The position numbers and the translations under genes are program-made. A DNA stretch of 64,000 nucleotides from Gemmatimonadota bacterium (GTDB taxonomy: Bacteria; Gemmatimonadota; Gemmatimonadetes; Gemmatimonadales; GWC2-71-9): positions 22,623 through 86,622 of the forward strand of contig JADFNB010000011.1 of the NCBI GenBank assembly GCA_022563595.1. The letters run 5' to 3'. The notes under the pieces were generated by a model, which saw only the letters and a list, made by a program, of their open reading frames with translations, did not search any database and was not told the origin of the DNA. This document shows positions 1-7,581 of this stretch, piece by piece. How positions within the stretch are numbered: position 1 is the stretch's first letter; each line of letters begins with the position of its first letter.

Positions 1-111
1 ACCTGTAACGATTCGCGGTGCCGGTTCCTGGCGGGTGCGCCGGAAACACTCCAGACGGTATACGACGCGGTGAGCGCCGGCAAGAACTATCGCGAGGTGC
101 TCGCCGGCTAA
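1..111 (+). CDS. C-terminal end of an unidentified protein (partial)
   Basis: The window opens inside a frame that reads without stops from base 1 to a TAA at 109-111, giving 36 residues that end in NYREVLAG. Too little is left to name the protein. Its stop codon overlaps the TAG of the convergent phosphoribosyltransferase gene (108-110 on the other strand), so the two genes meet tail to tail with no spacer. That it is a gene end rather than chance is inferred from the tight fit. Confidence 0.5.
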   Translation, partial: TCNDSRCRFLAGAPETLQTVYDAVSAGKNYREVLAG

Positions 112-620
112 GCGTCCTCGCCGAGCCACGCCGCGTAGTCTGGACGGGTCACCAGCTGCCCGTCCACCACTATCTCTCGATCCCACGGGAGTACGATGCG
201 GCTCTCAGTTGCCAGTGCATGAAAATCAGGCGCATACCGGCCGGTGCGGAACGAGACCGCCGTCTTGACCGCCTCCGGTCGGTGATCCCGTACGGCGGCG
301 AGCGCGAGCTTGAACGTGTCACCGCTGTCACAGGTCTCGTCGACGATCAGTATCCGGCGGCCTCGCACACTCGGCGGAGGCGCCGTGACGAGCGTAGGCC
401 GCGTGCCGGAGCCGAACCGCGTGACCGCCATGGACGCCAAATCGCGCTGCAGGATCGACGCGATGACCGCAGCGGGGATCACACCCGCCTTGGCGATCCC
501 CACCACGATTTCGGGGTCGAATGCTCCCGCCACACGCAGTGCGAGCCCGCGGCAGAGTTCGCCGAAGAAGGTCCAATCAATCTCGAGGACGTCTCGCGTC
601 CCGCCGGTTGGAGGCGGCAT
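108..620 (-). CDS. Phosphoribosyltransferase family protein
   Basis: A 170-residue type I phosphoribosyltransferase. The PRPP-binding signature LIVDETCDSGDT lies at residues 91-102, after a first strand and loop around EIVVGIAKAGVIPAA (38-52). The C-terminal sequence LPWDREIVVDGQL resembles the xanthine-guanine (Gpt-like) subgroup, so purine-base salvage is the best guess; the base specificity cannot be read. I chose the ATG at 620 because upstream codons (to 701) carry no family sequence and a promoter places transcription start only a few bases before this ATG. It is divergent from the TPR gene at 734. The same fold also serves regulatory proteins, so enzymatic activity is inferred. Confidence 0.8.
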   Translation of the reverse strand: MPPPTGGTRDVLEIDWTFFGELCRGLALRVAGAFDPEIVVGIAKAGVIPAAVIASILQRDLASMAVTRFGSGTRPTLVTAPPPSVRGRRILIVDETCDSGDTFKLALAAVRDHRPEAVKTAVSFRTGRYAPDFHALATESRIVLPWDREIVVDGQLVTRPDYAAWLGEDA

Positions 621-628
621 GATACCGG

Positions 629-657
629 ATACTAGTGCCGGGCCGGCGAGGTTACAA
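629..657 (-). promoter_or_regulatory. Promoter of the phosphoribosyltransferase gene, apparently leaderless
   Basis: On the minus strand TTGTAA (657-652), a 17-base spacer, then TAGTAT (634-629). Eight bases separate the -10 box from the ATG at 620, so transcription would begin within a base or two of the start codon. No Shine-Dalgarno sequence lies in the gap. Confidence 0.5.
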
Positions 658-694
658 CCGGCAGACGGCGTAGCGCACGCCACTAAGGTCTGCG

Positions 695-723
695 TTGCCA
701 ACCTGTTGGGGCAACGGTATCTT
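695..723 (+). promoter_or_regulatory. Promoter of the TPR gene, apparently leaderless
   Basis: TTGCCA (695-700), a 17-base spacer and TATCTT (718-723), with the ATG at 734 only 10 bases after the -10 box. The -35 box lies inside an inverted repeat (CGTTGCC at 693-699 and GGCAACG at 710-716) that could be an operator or simply a hairpin. Confidence 0.5.
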
Positions 724-733
724 CCGCCGGAGA

Positions 734-1165
734 ATGAGCTTCTGGAAACGGCTCTTTCGGCGCCGTCGCGACGGAGAGCTCAAGCCACAGCGGCTGGACT
801 ACCTGAATGAAGCGCTGGCGCTGGAGCGGCAGGGCGACTACGACGCCGCGCTCACCTCCTATCGCCTTGCGCTGCGCGACCATCCAACCGACCTTCGCGT
901 ATTGCAGAACATGGCAATCGCGTTCACCAAGACCAGTCGGCTCGATGAAGCTATCAGGGTGTACCGGCGCGCGCTGGAGGTGGACCAGACACTGGCGGGG
1001 GCGCACTATGGCATCGCCTTTCTCCTCATCCGTCGAGGCGAGACCGAGGTCGCGGCGCAGCATCTGCGCGTCTTCCTCGGCCACCCGCCGCGCGGTCAGG
1101 ATGCGGCACAGTGGATCGAACACGCCGAGCGGACGCTGGCGGAGATCGGAGGGAGATCGGGTTGA
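734..1165 (+). CDS. Small TPR-repeat protein
   Basis: A 143-residue soluble protein. After a basic start (MSFWKRLFRRRR) it holds about three tetratricopeptide repeats, visible as GDYDAALTSYRLAL, SRLDEAIRVYRRALEV and ETEVAAQHLRVFLG. TPRs are protein-protein scaffolds; no partner can be named. The ATG at 734 is preferred over an in-frame upstream start at 695 because the promoter at 695-723 would begin transcription near 730. Its TGA (1163-1165) overlaps the TTG start of the following lipoprotein gene, so the two are probably translated together. Confidence 0.75.
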   Translation: MSFWKRLFRRRRDGELKPQRLDYLNEALALERQGDYDAALTSYRLALRDHPTDLRVLQNMAIAFTKTSRLDEAIRVYRRALEVDQTLAGAHYGIAFLLIRRGETEVAAQHLRVFLGHPPRGQDAAQWIEHAERTLAEIGGRSG

Positions 1166-1905
1166 GACGGGTCCTCCTCATCTTGCTGGTGACCGCTGCA
1201 TGCAACGAGATCACAGGCGATTTCAGCGATGTCATCGCCATCGAGTATGCCGGCCCGTCGTCGCTGCAGATCGAAGAGGGCGACACGGTACGGCTCGAGG
1301 CACTGGCTCTGGATCTCCGCGGGGAGCCGCTTCCCGACGTGCAGGTGGTGTGGACCGTGATCGAGCTGGATACGGTGCAGGTCGGTTTCACCCTCGATTC
1401 CCTCACCGGGCTGATCACGGCGACGGCCCCCGGGGGTCCCTGGAGGGTACAGGGTCGCGTGGAAGAGCTGCGTACCGATCCGCCCATTCGGGTAACGGTG
1501 ACGCCCAGCCCCGACTCGATGGCGGTGGTTGAGCCGAGCCGCATCGTGGTCGATTCAGGAGTGTTGCAGTCCGCCGGCCTGGTGACGATCGTGTACGACC
1601 TCACCACTACCCCCGATCAGCTCACGCCGCTGCCGGGTGTTGCGGTCCGGTACGAGCTGGTCGATCCCGCACCGGGGGCCGCGGCGGCCGCCAGCGTGGC
1701 CCTGGTCGTCACCAGCGAGGTGGATGTCGATCCCCATCGTGTAGAGGCGGTCACCGGCAGCGACGGACAGGCGAGTGCCTTTGCCCGGCGTATCGGTCTG
1801 GGACAACCCGACAGCATCACGGTGGACGCGGTCGTCCTGACCGCGGGCGGCGATACCGTACCCGGAACCCCCGGGCGTTTCGTCGTCGTGTTCGCGAACA
1901 ACTAG
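1162..1905 (+). CDS. Putative lipoprotein with Ig-like segments
   Basis: A 247-residue protein whose N-terminus (MRRVLLILLVTAAC, read from TTG at 1162) is a classic lipoprotein signal with lipidated Cys14. The rest is beta-rich and low in Lys, with stretches such as GDTVRLEALALDLRGEPLPDVQVVW (described only in part here: residues near 40-65) that resemble bacterial Ig-like or invasin-type modules, where a value is compared before and after a change. Function unknown; an envelope or surface role is inferred. The TTG overlaps the stop of the TPR gene as TTGA, which favours it over an in-frame ATG at 1111 inside that gene. Confidence 0.65.
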   Translation: MRRVLLILLVTAACNEITGDFSDVIAIEYAGPSSLQIEEGDTVRLEALALDLRGEPLPDVQVVWTVIELDTVQVGFTLDSLTGLITATAPGGPWRVQGRVEELRTDPPIRVTVTPSPDSMAVVEPSRIVVDSGVLQSAGLVTIVYDLTTTPDQLTPLPGVAVRYELVDPAPGAAAAASVALVVTSEVDVDPHRVEAVTGSDGQASAFARRIGLGQPDSITVDAVVLTAGGDTVPGTPGRFVVVFANN

Positions 1906-1930
1906 GCAATCCACGAGTCGGAGGCATACG

Positions 1931-3733
1931 GTGAATACCCCGCAGACCCTCAACGACTTGTATTTCGATGCCGTCGAGCGCTTCAGCTCCAAGCGGGCCG
2001 CCTTGCGGTACAAGGCCGACGGAATCTGGCACGACATTACGCATCAGGAGCTTGCGCGCCGCGTGAAACATGCTGCACTCGGGCTGTTCCAGCTCGGGAT
2101 ACAACCCGGCGACAAGGTCGCCATCCTCTCGAACAACCGACCCGAATGGGCCCTGGCGGACTTCGCCTCCCTGACGGCGCGCTGCCCCGACGTCCCGATC
2201 TATTCCACGCTCCCAGCGGGCCAGGTCGCCTACATCCTCCGCAACTCCGGGGCGGTCGCCGTGTTTGTCTCGGACCGCGAGCAGTACGAGAAGATCGCCG
2301 AGGCGCGCAACGACGCGCCGGCGCTCCGGCACGTCATCGTGTTCGACGAAGTAGAGGGAATCGAAGGACCCGGTGTGCTGACGCTCGCGCGGCTAATACA
2401 GCAGGGCGCGGCCGCGGAATCGAAATACCCGACCTACGCGGAAGACGCCCGATCTGTGAAACCCGACGATCTCGCGACGCTGATATACACGTCCGGCACG
2501 ACCGGAGACCCCAAGGGGGTCATGCTGAGCCACGGCAACTTTGCGTCCAACGTCGTGGCGGCTCTGAAGGTGATTTCCATAGGGCCGGATGACTCGGCGC
2601 TGTCGGTGCTTCCGCTCTGCCACAGTTTCGAGCGCATGGCCGGACACTACACGCTGTTCCACGCCGGCGCGACGATCAGCTACGCCGAGAGCATCGACGC
2701 GGTGGCGGCCAACATGGGTGAGGTCCACCCGACCGTCATGCTCGCCGTTCCCCGGCTGTACGAAAAGATCTATGGGCGAGTACTCGAGAACGCGCTCGCG
2801 GGCGGGGGCGCCAAGCGTAAGATCTTTTTCTGGGCCAAGCGGAACGCGGAGGCCTGGGCCGACCTCGAGTTGGCGGGCAAGCCGATCCCCGCGTGGCTCG
2901 GCCTCAAGAAGAAGATCGGCGATCGCCTCGTGTTCTCGAAGCTCCAGGCGCGCACCGGCGGGCGCATCAGGTTCTTCGTCTCGGGCGGCGCACCGCTCGC
3001 GCCGGAGATCGCGAAGTTCTTCTACGCCGCCGGGCTCAAGATCCTGGAAGGGTATGGACTCACGGAGACCTCACCGCTGATCTCGATCAACCCACCGGAG
3101 AAGCCCAAGATGGGCTCGGTCGGTCCCCCGGTCCCGGGCGTCGAGGTCCGCATTGCGGAAGATGGAGAGATCCTCGCTCGCGGCCCGAACATCATGCAGG
3201 GGTACTACAACAAACCCGAGGCGACGGCGGAGGCGATCGACGCCGAGGGTTGGTTCCACACCGGAGATATCGGGGAGCTGGATGCTGACGGCTATATCCG
3301 CATCACCGATCGCAAGAAGGACATCATCGTCACCGCCGGCGGGAAGAACATCGCGCCGCAGCCGATTGAGAACTTGGTCAAGATGAACTCGTTCGTGGAA
3401 AACGCGGTGATGATCGGCGACAGGCGCAAGTTCCCCAGCATGCTCATCGTACCGAACGTCGCAGCCGTGACGAAATGGGCGAGCGAGCGCAACCTGCCGA
3501 CGGACGACTACGGGAGTCTCCTGGAGCATCCCGACGTCGTCGCCAAGATCGAGCGCGAGATCATGCTCAACCTGCGCGACCTCGCCAGCTACGAGACGCC
3601 AAAGAAGTTCGCGCTACTGAAGGACGACTTCACGATCGAAGGCGGCGAGCTGACGCCGACGCTCAAAGTGAAGCGGCGCATCGTGGAAAAGAACTACGCC
3701 GAGAGGATCGAGCAGCTCTACGAGGACGCCTAG
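1931..3733 (+). CDS. Long-chain fatty acid-CoA ligase (AMP-forming)
   Basis: A 600-residue ANL-family adenylating enzyme of the FadD15/long-chain acyl-CoA synthetase type. It activates fatty acids with ATP and CoA for beta-oxidation or lipid synthesis. The AMP-binding loop YTSGTTGDPKGVMLSHGN lies near residues 184-201, GYGLTETSP near 373, and the late LKVKRR segment near 580 carries the catalytic lysine of the mobile C-terminal domain. The start is GTG at 1931, supported by GGAGG at 1920-1924 with six bases of spacing. The length matches the bacterial FadD15 subgroup. A perfect hairpin follows the stop, and the convergent gene begins its stop within it. Chain-length preference is not readable. 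Confidence 0.93.
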   Translation: MNTPQTLNDLYFDAVERFSSKRAALRYKADGIWHDITHQELARRVKHAALGLFQLGIQPGDKVAILSNNRPEWALADFASLTARCPDVPIYSTLPAGQVAYILRNSGAVAVFVSDREQYEKIAEARNDAPALRHVIVFDEVEGIEGPGVLTLARLIQQGAAAESKYPTYAEDARSVKPDDLATLIYTSGTTGDPKGVMLSHGNFASNVVAALKVISIGPDDSALSVLPLCHSFERMAGHYTLFHAGATISYAESIDAVAANMGEVHPTVMLAVPRLYEKIYGRVLENALAGGGAKRKIFFWAKRNAEAWADLELAGKPIPAWLGLKKKIGDRLVFSKLQARTGGRIRFFVSGGAPLAPEIAKFFYAAGLKILEGYGLTETSPLISINPPEKPKMGSVGPPVPGVEVRIAEDGEILARGPNIMQGYYNKPEATAEAIDAEGWFHTGDIGELDADGYIRITDRKKDIIVTAGGKNIAPQPIENLVKMNSFVENAVMIGDRRKFPSMLIVPNVAAVTKWASERNLPTDDYGSLLEHPDVVAKIEREIMLNLRDLASYETPKKFALLKDDFTIEGGELTPTLKVKRRIVEKNYAERIEQLYEDA

Positions 3734-3742
3734 AACGGTATG

Positions 3743-3765
3743 GAGGCCGGCGAGGAGCCGGCCTC
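3743..3765 (+). terminator. Hairpin between convergent genes, likely bidirectional terminator
   Basis: Perfect 9-bp stem GAGGCCGGC / GCCGGCCTC around the loop GAGGA. It lies ten bases after the acyl-CoA ligase stop and touches the stop codon of the minus-strand gene at 3765. The T-run after it is short (GGGTTTCC), so termination strength is uncertain. Confidence 0.55.
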
Positions 3766-4352
3766 TAGGGTTTCCTACCCACCCACGTCCCCTGCCCAAC
3801 AACCATCTCTTCGATCCCCGCGGGTGGGACCGCCTCGCTGAGGACGACGAGTCGCTGACCGCGCAGTAGCACGCGCGCGCCCTCAGCGAGCCACGGTTCG
3901 GTGGCATGCTCGGCACCGATGACGACCCCTCTGGCCATCGCTTCCTTGAGCGGAATGACGCTCCGACCCACGAGCAGACTCAGGAACGGTGCGGCAACGA
4001 TTGATTCCGGAGCATTGATCCCGACGAAATGCACACCCTCCATCAGGCCCGCCAGTTCGCCGGCGAGCGCGGCGCCGGATCCGACCAGGACGACGAAGCC
4101 ACCCGGGCTCGCCAACCCCAGCAACGCCTGAACGGCCTCGGCACCTAGCGGCAGAGCCCCGGACGCGGCGCTGATCTCCGGCTCGCCGAAACGCGCCACG
4201 CGGTTGACGACCAAAAACTCCGCCTTGCAGACCGGGCACCCGATGGTCCCAAACACGATCGCCCGTTCCTTCATCGCGCCGGTTGCCACCACCAGGTACT
4301 CCTCGCGATGGTCCCCGGGGCATTTCAAGTGCTCGGTAAGCTCCAAGAACAT
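3765..4352 (-). CDS. Uncharacterised protein with N-terminal zinc ribbon (Trm112-like)
   Basis: A 195-residue protein of unknown function. The N-terminus carries Cys11, Cys39 and Cys42 (KCPGDH and GCPVCKAEFLV), which resembles a Trm112-like zinc ribbon. The remaining 140 residues have alternating hydrophobic strands and Gly-rich turns (FVVLVGSGAALAGELAGL) that look like part of a Rossmann-type fold, but no methyltransferase SAM motif is complete. It follows the SDR gene by seven bases on the same strand, so it probably belongs to the folE-SDR transcription unit. A role as activator or substrate-binding partner is speculation. Confidence 0.55.
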   Translation of the reverse strand: MFLELTEHLKCPGDHREEYLVVATGAMKERAIVFGTIGCPVCKAEFLVVNRVARFGEPEISAASGALPLGAEAVQALLGLASPGGFVVLVGSGAALAGELAGLMEGVHFVGINAPESIVAAPFLSLLVGRSVIPLKEAMARGVVIGAEHATEPWLAEGARVLLRGQRLVVLSEAVPPAGIEEMVVGQGTWVGRKP

Positions 4353-4359
4353 GATCGCG

Positions 4360-5070
4360 CTACCCCGCCGACAGCCGAATCAGGTCCACAACCGCTCGCG
4401 AGGAACGCGTCACGGCGTAGAGCACCGCGTCCGCCACGTCCTCCGGCGTCAGCATCGCCGACCGGTTCGGGAGGTCGTCTCGACGATCCGGGCCTATGGG
4501 ATCCCACAACGCCGTGTCCGTTGGCCCGGGCGAAATCAGCGTCATGCGCAAACCCGACCCGGCGTACTCGGCCCGCAGGACCTCATGGAGGCCGCGCAAG
4601 CCGAACTTGCTGGCACTGTACGCAGCGTTCCCAGGGAACGGTACATGGTCGGCTACGCTCCCGATCGTGACGACGTGACCGCCGCGGTCACTCATCATCG
4701 GGAGAAACGTCTTGAGGACCCCGAATGCGCCAACAAGGTTCACCTCGATCTGGGCGCGGAAGTCGTCGGCGCTCGTCTGTAGGAACGGTTTGAGCAGGAA
4801 TCCCCCGGCATTGCTCACCAGGATATCGGGCGTCCCGGCGGACTCGCGCACGCGCTCGGCCGCCCTAAGTAGATCAGCCGCGTCCGTGATGTCGCATGCG
4901 ATGTCGAGCGCGTGCTCGATCTCCACCGGGCCGGGGCCGCCGCCGGTACCCAGCGTTCGCGCCAGCCGCACGACGTGGGCGCCAGCCTCGCCCAGTTTCA
5001 CCGCCACCGCGCGTCCGATCCCTCGACTCGCGCCGGTGATGACCGCCACCTTTCCGTCGAGCGCGCTCAA
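4360..5070 (-). CDS. Short-chain dehydrogenase/reductase (SDR)
   Basis: A 236-residue classical SDR, an NAD(P)H-dependent oxidoreductase. It shows the cofactor motif TGASRGIG (12-19), NAG (87-89), and the catalytic Ser138, Tyr151 and Lys155 (YSASK). The substrate is not readable. Its ATG overlaps the folE stop as ATGA (5067-5070), so the two genes are translationally coupled. That raises the possibility that it reduces a pterin, as sepiapterin or dihydropteridine reductases do, but the general SDR fold serves many substrates and a pyruvoyl-tetrahydropterin synthase is not present here. Confidence 0.85.
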   Translation of the reverse strand: MSALDGKVAVITGASRGIGRAVAVKLGEAGAHVVRLARTLGTGGGPGPVEIEHALDIACDITDAADLLRAAERVRESAGTPDILVSNAGGFLLKPFLQTSADDFRAQIEVNLVGAFGVLKTFLPMMSDRGGHVVTIGSVADHVPFPGNAAYSASKFGLRGLHEVLRAEYAGSGLRMTLISPGPTDTALWDPIGPDRRDDLPNRSAMLTPEDVADAVLYAVTRSSRAVVDLIRLSAG

Positions 5071-5738
5071 TCGATCCCGTGGTGGCCGGCGTGCACCAGC
5101 CGGAGGAACTCATCGCGTGTCTTGAAGTCGTCGCGAAAACTACCGCGCACCGCGCTGGTGACAGTCTTCGAGTTCTGCTTCTCTACTCCGCGCATCATCA
5201 TGCACAGGTGATACGCCTCGATCACGACCCCGACGCCGTGAGGTTCCAGGACATCCGTCAACGCGTCCGCCACCTCGTCGGTGAGCCGCTCCTGCACCTG
5301 GAGTCGCCGGGCGAAGACATCGACGATTCGCGGAATCTTCGACAGACCGATGATCCGACCGTTGGGGATATAGGCGACGTGTGCTTTGCCGAAGAACGGC
5401 AACATGTGGTGCTCGCACATGGAATAGATCTCGATGTCGCGCACCAGGATCATGCTCTCATGCGTCTCTGCGAACACCGCCCCGTTGACGACCTCGTCCA
5501 CGCATGTCTCGTAGCCGCGCGTGAGCCAGTGCATGGCCTCGGCCACCCTCTGGGGCGTCCGGCGGATTCCCTCTCGGTCCACGTCCTCGCCGAGCAGGGC
5601 GAGTTGCTGGCGCACGAGCTGCTCATACCGCTCGGCCGCGTGCTCGCGCTGTGCCGCCAGCTCCGCACATTCCTCACGTGTGCCCGCGATTTCTTCGGGC
5701 CTACGACCTCTCGGGACGATCGGCTTCGTCAAGCTCAC
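5067..5738 (-). CDS. folE: GTP cyclohydrolase I
   Basis: A 223-residue FolE that converts GTP to 7,8-dihydroneopterin triphosphate, the first step towards folate and other pterins. The zinc ligands Cys108 and His111 ([10 protein letters not shown]) and Cys179 (HLCMMMRG) are all present. About 40 residues of charged extension precede the conserved core. The GTG start at 5738 has GGGGAGG five bases upstream. It is the first gene of a minus-strand unit folE-SDR-zinc ribbon. The assignment is secure; which pathway it feeds is open because of the coupled SDR. Confidence 0.95.
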   Translation of the reverse strand: MSLTKPIVPRGRRPEEIAGTREECAELAAQREHAAERYEQLVRQQLALLGEDVDREGIRRTPQRVAEAMHWLTRGYETCVDEVVNGAVFAETHESMILVRDIEIYSMCEHHMLPFFGKAHVAYIPNGRIIGLSKIPRIVDVFARRLQVQERLTDEVADALTDVLEPHGVGVVIEAYHLCMMMRGVEKQNSKTVTSAVRGSFRDDFKTRDEFLRLVHAGHHGID

Positions 5739-6082
5739 CTACGCCTCCCCGCACGGCGGGATTCACCGCGTGACGCGTTGTCAACCTAAACACAGTACGC
5801 TATTTTGCCGGTTCCCCAAACACAAGACCGCCGGTGCACCCGTTGGCACGCCGGCGGCTTGGTAGCTACGAGTGGAGAGGGTTATTGAAGCCCGAATGAA
5901 ACGTCCCGAGCCCTCGCTGAAACGTCAGTCTTCCCTTTGGGGGCGTGACATCGGCAACGGCAATCGGACTCGCATCCAACCCTGTTGGCTCAATAATTGC
6001 GCTCCCCACCCAAAGCCGTGGTGAATAATAAGAGAACTGTTCGCCGGGCGTCAAGCAGTGATCGATTGTCATGAGGTAACGA
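5739..6082. other. Intergenic region between folE and a small membrane gene
   Basis: 344 bases, richer in A/T than the genes around it, with no convincing coding frame on either strand. An imperfect hairpin with 7-bp arms CCGCCGG (5828-5834) and CCGGCGG (5851-5857) is visible, without a T-run. GAAACGTC occurs twice, 23 bases apart, near 5900. It presumably holds the promoters of folE and of the small gene at 6083; none could be fixed with confidence. Confidence 0.4.
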
Positions 6083-6259
6083 ATGCGCAATCCCGTACTG
6101 GTTTTGCTCGCCGCCGCCGGAAGCCTCGTGCTCTGGGTCGTTCTGACGTTCCTCATGGACCTGCGGAGCGGCTGGACCCACCTACCCCTGGCAGTGGCTG
6201 TGGTGTTGATCGTGATCGGCATCGTGGAGAGCGACGAACGGCGAGGGCGCAACCGATAG
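6083..6259 (+). CDS. Small two-span membrane protein (58 aa)
   Basis: A 58-residue ORF starting at ATG 6083 with GAGG at 6073-6076 six bases upstream, ending in TAG at 6257-6259. Two hydrophobic spans are clear: residues 4-24 (PVLVLLAAAGSLVLWVV) and 33-48 (HLPLAVAVVLIVIGIV), joined by a short polar loop and followed by a charged tail (ESDERRGRNR). The good ribosome binding site and clean two-helix pattern argue for a real gene. Function unknown. It stands alone, upstream of a decayed kinase gene on the opposite strand. Confidence 0.6.
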   Translation: MRNPVLVLLAAAGSLVLWVVLTFLMDLRSGWTHLPLAVAVVLIVIGIVESDERRGRNR

Positions 6260-6272
6260 CGGGACACCTGAT

Positions 6273-6305
6273 CTAGGCCGGTTCCGGCTCTAGGCCAGTT
6301 CCGGC
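6273..6305. repeat. Tandem 16-bp direct repeat
   Basis: CTAGGCCGGTTCCGGC (6273-6288) and CTAGGCCAGTTCCGGC (6290-6305) differ at one base and are one base apart. They lie exactly at the broken end of the kinase pseudogene and may mark the deletion or slippage that truncated it. Confidence 0.55.
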
Positions 6306-6307
6306 AG

Positions 6308-6709
6308 GTGCACCAGACCGCGCTCGTGCGCTACACCGAGCGATTCGCGCACCTGCCGCAGGACCTGTTCCTATCCCGCCCTCACCGAGTCGCTCCGCGA
6401 GTCGGTAGCTGCTCATACGGTGGGCTTGTCCGACCTCGGCGCTGAGACCGAATGCCACGCGGGCGGCTACCACCGCAATACCAACGCAGATATAGTTGGA
6501 GATAATGGATTGCAGGACGATCGAGAACTCCGGAAGCACCGTGCCCCGCGCCGCGATCCGCTGGGACGCCGTGGCAGGAGATCGGTAGGAAGCGATGCAA
6601 CACCAGAGTCAAACGGGAACTCGGCGGTCTGCTTTGCGAGCAAACGGTGGCTACTCCTATCGGCTGCCCGTACACCTGTGGATTGGGTGCCGCGCGCAAG
6701 ATAAGTCAT
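6308..6709 (-). pseudogene. Remnant of a membrane Ser/Thr protein kinase gene
   Basis: Three minus-strand fragments in different frames line up with the order of a eukaryotic-type kinase. From 6539 to about 6369 there is a hydrophobic helix (YICVGIAVVAARVAF), then SSYRLAERLGEGGIG, the start of the kinase domain and its glycine-rich loop. From 6370 to 6308, in another frame, follows VLRQVRESLGVAHERGLVH, which matches the helix just before the catalytic HRDxKPxN loop. Roughly 100 residues between them are missing, and the catalytic loop itself is gone. An upstream stretch (6709 to about 6540, a third frame, with LLAKQTAEFPFDSG) may be the old N-terminus. The fusion of these pieces by frameshift and deletion shows that the gene is dead. 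Confidence 0.7.
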
Positions 6710-6744
6710 TGGTACCGGTAACTGACACCGGCCGTTAGCCTGTG

Positions 6745-7512
6745 ATGCTCGTAGCTCTCATCCGCCCGGTGAGCCGCTCTATCGCCCGCTGTGAGCTAAC
6801 CTATGCGCCGCGCAGTCCGATCGACGCGTCGCTCGCCTCACAACAGCACGACCTCTACGCCTCCGCGCTGAGGGACCTCGGGGTAGAGGTCGCGCGGTTG
6901 CCCCGGCTCGACGACGCCCCCGACGCCGTCTTCGTCGAGGACTGCGCCGTGGTTCTCGACGAGATCGCGATCCTCGGCCGGACCTCCGTAGCCTCGCGCA
7001 GCGGCGAGCACCTGACCGTTGCGGCGGCCCTGCGCGCTCACCGCCCTCTGGTGGAGATTCGGCTTCCCGGTACGCTCGAGGGCGGCGATATCTTGCGATG
7101 CGGGCGAACGCTGTACGCGGGGCGGTCGACCCGCACGAACGACGCCGGCATCGAGCAGCTTCAGCGGCTCGCGGTACCGCATGGCTACGAAGTGATTCCG
7201 GTGGACTTTTCCGGGTGTCTCCACCTAAAGAGCGCGTGCACCACACTGCCCTCGGAGGCGGTGTTGGTCAATCCGGAATGGGTCGATCCCGCCGTTTTCG
7301 ACGATGCACGCAACGTGTGCCGGGTGCCGCCCGGCGAGCCTCGCGCCGCCAACGTGCTCGCCGTGGGCGAGACGGTGCTCCTCCCGGCCGGGCACCCCAG
7401 CACGAGTTCCCTGCTGATGCAGCGGGGCTACACGGTCCGTGATGTGGATATGTCCGAGCTGGCTAAGGCCGAGGGCGGCCTCACATGTTCCAGCATAGTC
7501 TTCACGGCGTGA
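6745..7512 (+). CDS. DDAH-like amidinohydrolase (dimethylarginine dimethylaminohydrolase family)
   Basis: A 255-residue member of the amidinotransferase/arginine deiminase superfamily, closest in size and motifs to DDAH, which hydrolyses N-omega-methylated arginines to citrulline and methylamines. Visible are FVEDCAVV (Glu65-Asp66), EGGDIL (112-117), His160 in CLHLKSACT, and the nucleophile Cys248 in LTCSSI near the C-terminus. All catalytic positions are intact. The codon before the ATG is GTG (6742), an equally possible start. No clear Shine-Dalgarno is present. Whether the true substrate is methylarginine, arginine or another guanidine compound cannot be told. The gene stands alone after the kinase remnant. 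Confidence 0.85.
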   Translation: MLVALIRPVSRSIARCELTYAPRSPIDASLASQQHDLYASALRDLGVEVARLPRLDDAPDAVFVEDCAVVLDEIAILGRTSVASRSGEHLTVAAALRAHRPLVEIRLPGTLEGGDILRCGRTLYAGRSTRTNDAGIEQLQRLAVPHGYEVIPVDFSGCLHLKSACTTLPSEAVLVNPEWVDPAVFDDARNVCRVPPGEPRAANVLAVGETVLLPAGHPSTSSLLMQRGYTVRDVDMSELAKAEGGLTCSSIVFTA

Positions 7513-7532
7513 CATCTCGTGGCCCTGGGGAA

Positions 7533-7558
7533 CGCTCGGCAGAGGAGACCACCGAGCG
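7533..7558. terminator. Hairpin between convergent DDAH and GNAT genes
   Basis: Perfect 7-bp arms CGCTCGG (7533-7539) and CCGAGCG (7552-7558) with a 12-base loop in the 69-base gap between two convergent genes. There is no T-run, so a Rho-independent role is only suggested by position. Confidence 0.35.
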
Positions 7559-7581
7559 GCCGACGCCTGCTCGAGCCTCTC

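Noticed and set aside
5828..5857. Hairpin CCGCCGG/CCGGCGG after folE as a terminator
   Set aside because: It lies upstream of folE, has no T-run, and the region has no gene ending there on either strand.
7533..7558. IS or att site near the DDAH gene
   Set aside because: The 7-bp inverted repeat has no flanking target duplication and no transposase; it fits better as a gene-end hairpin.
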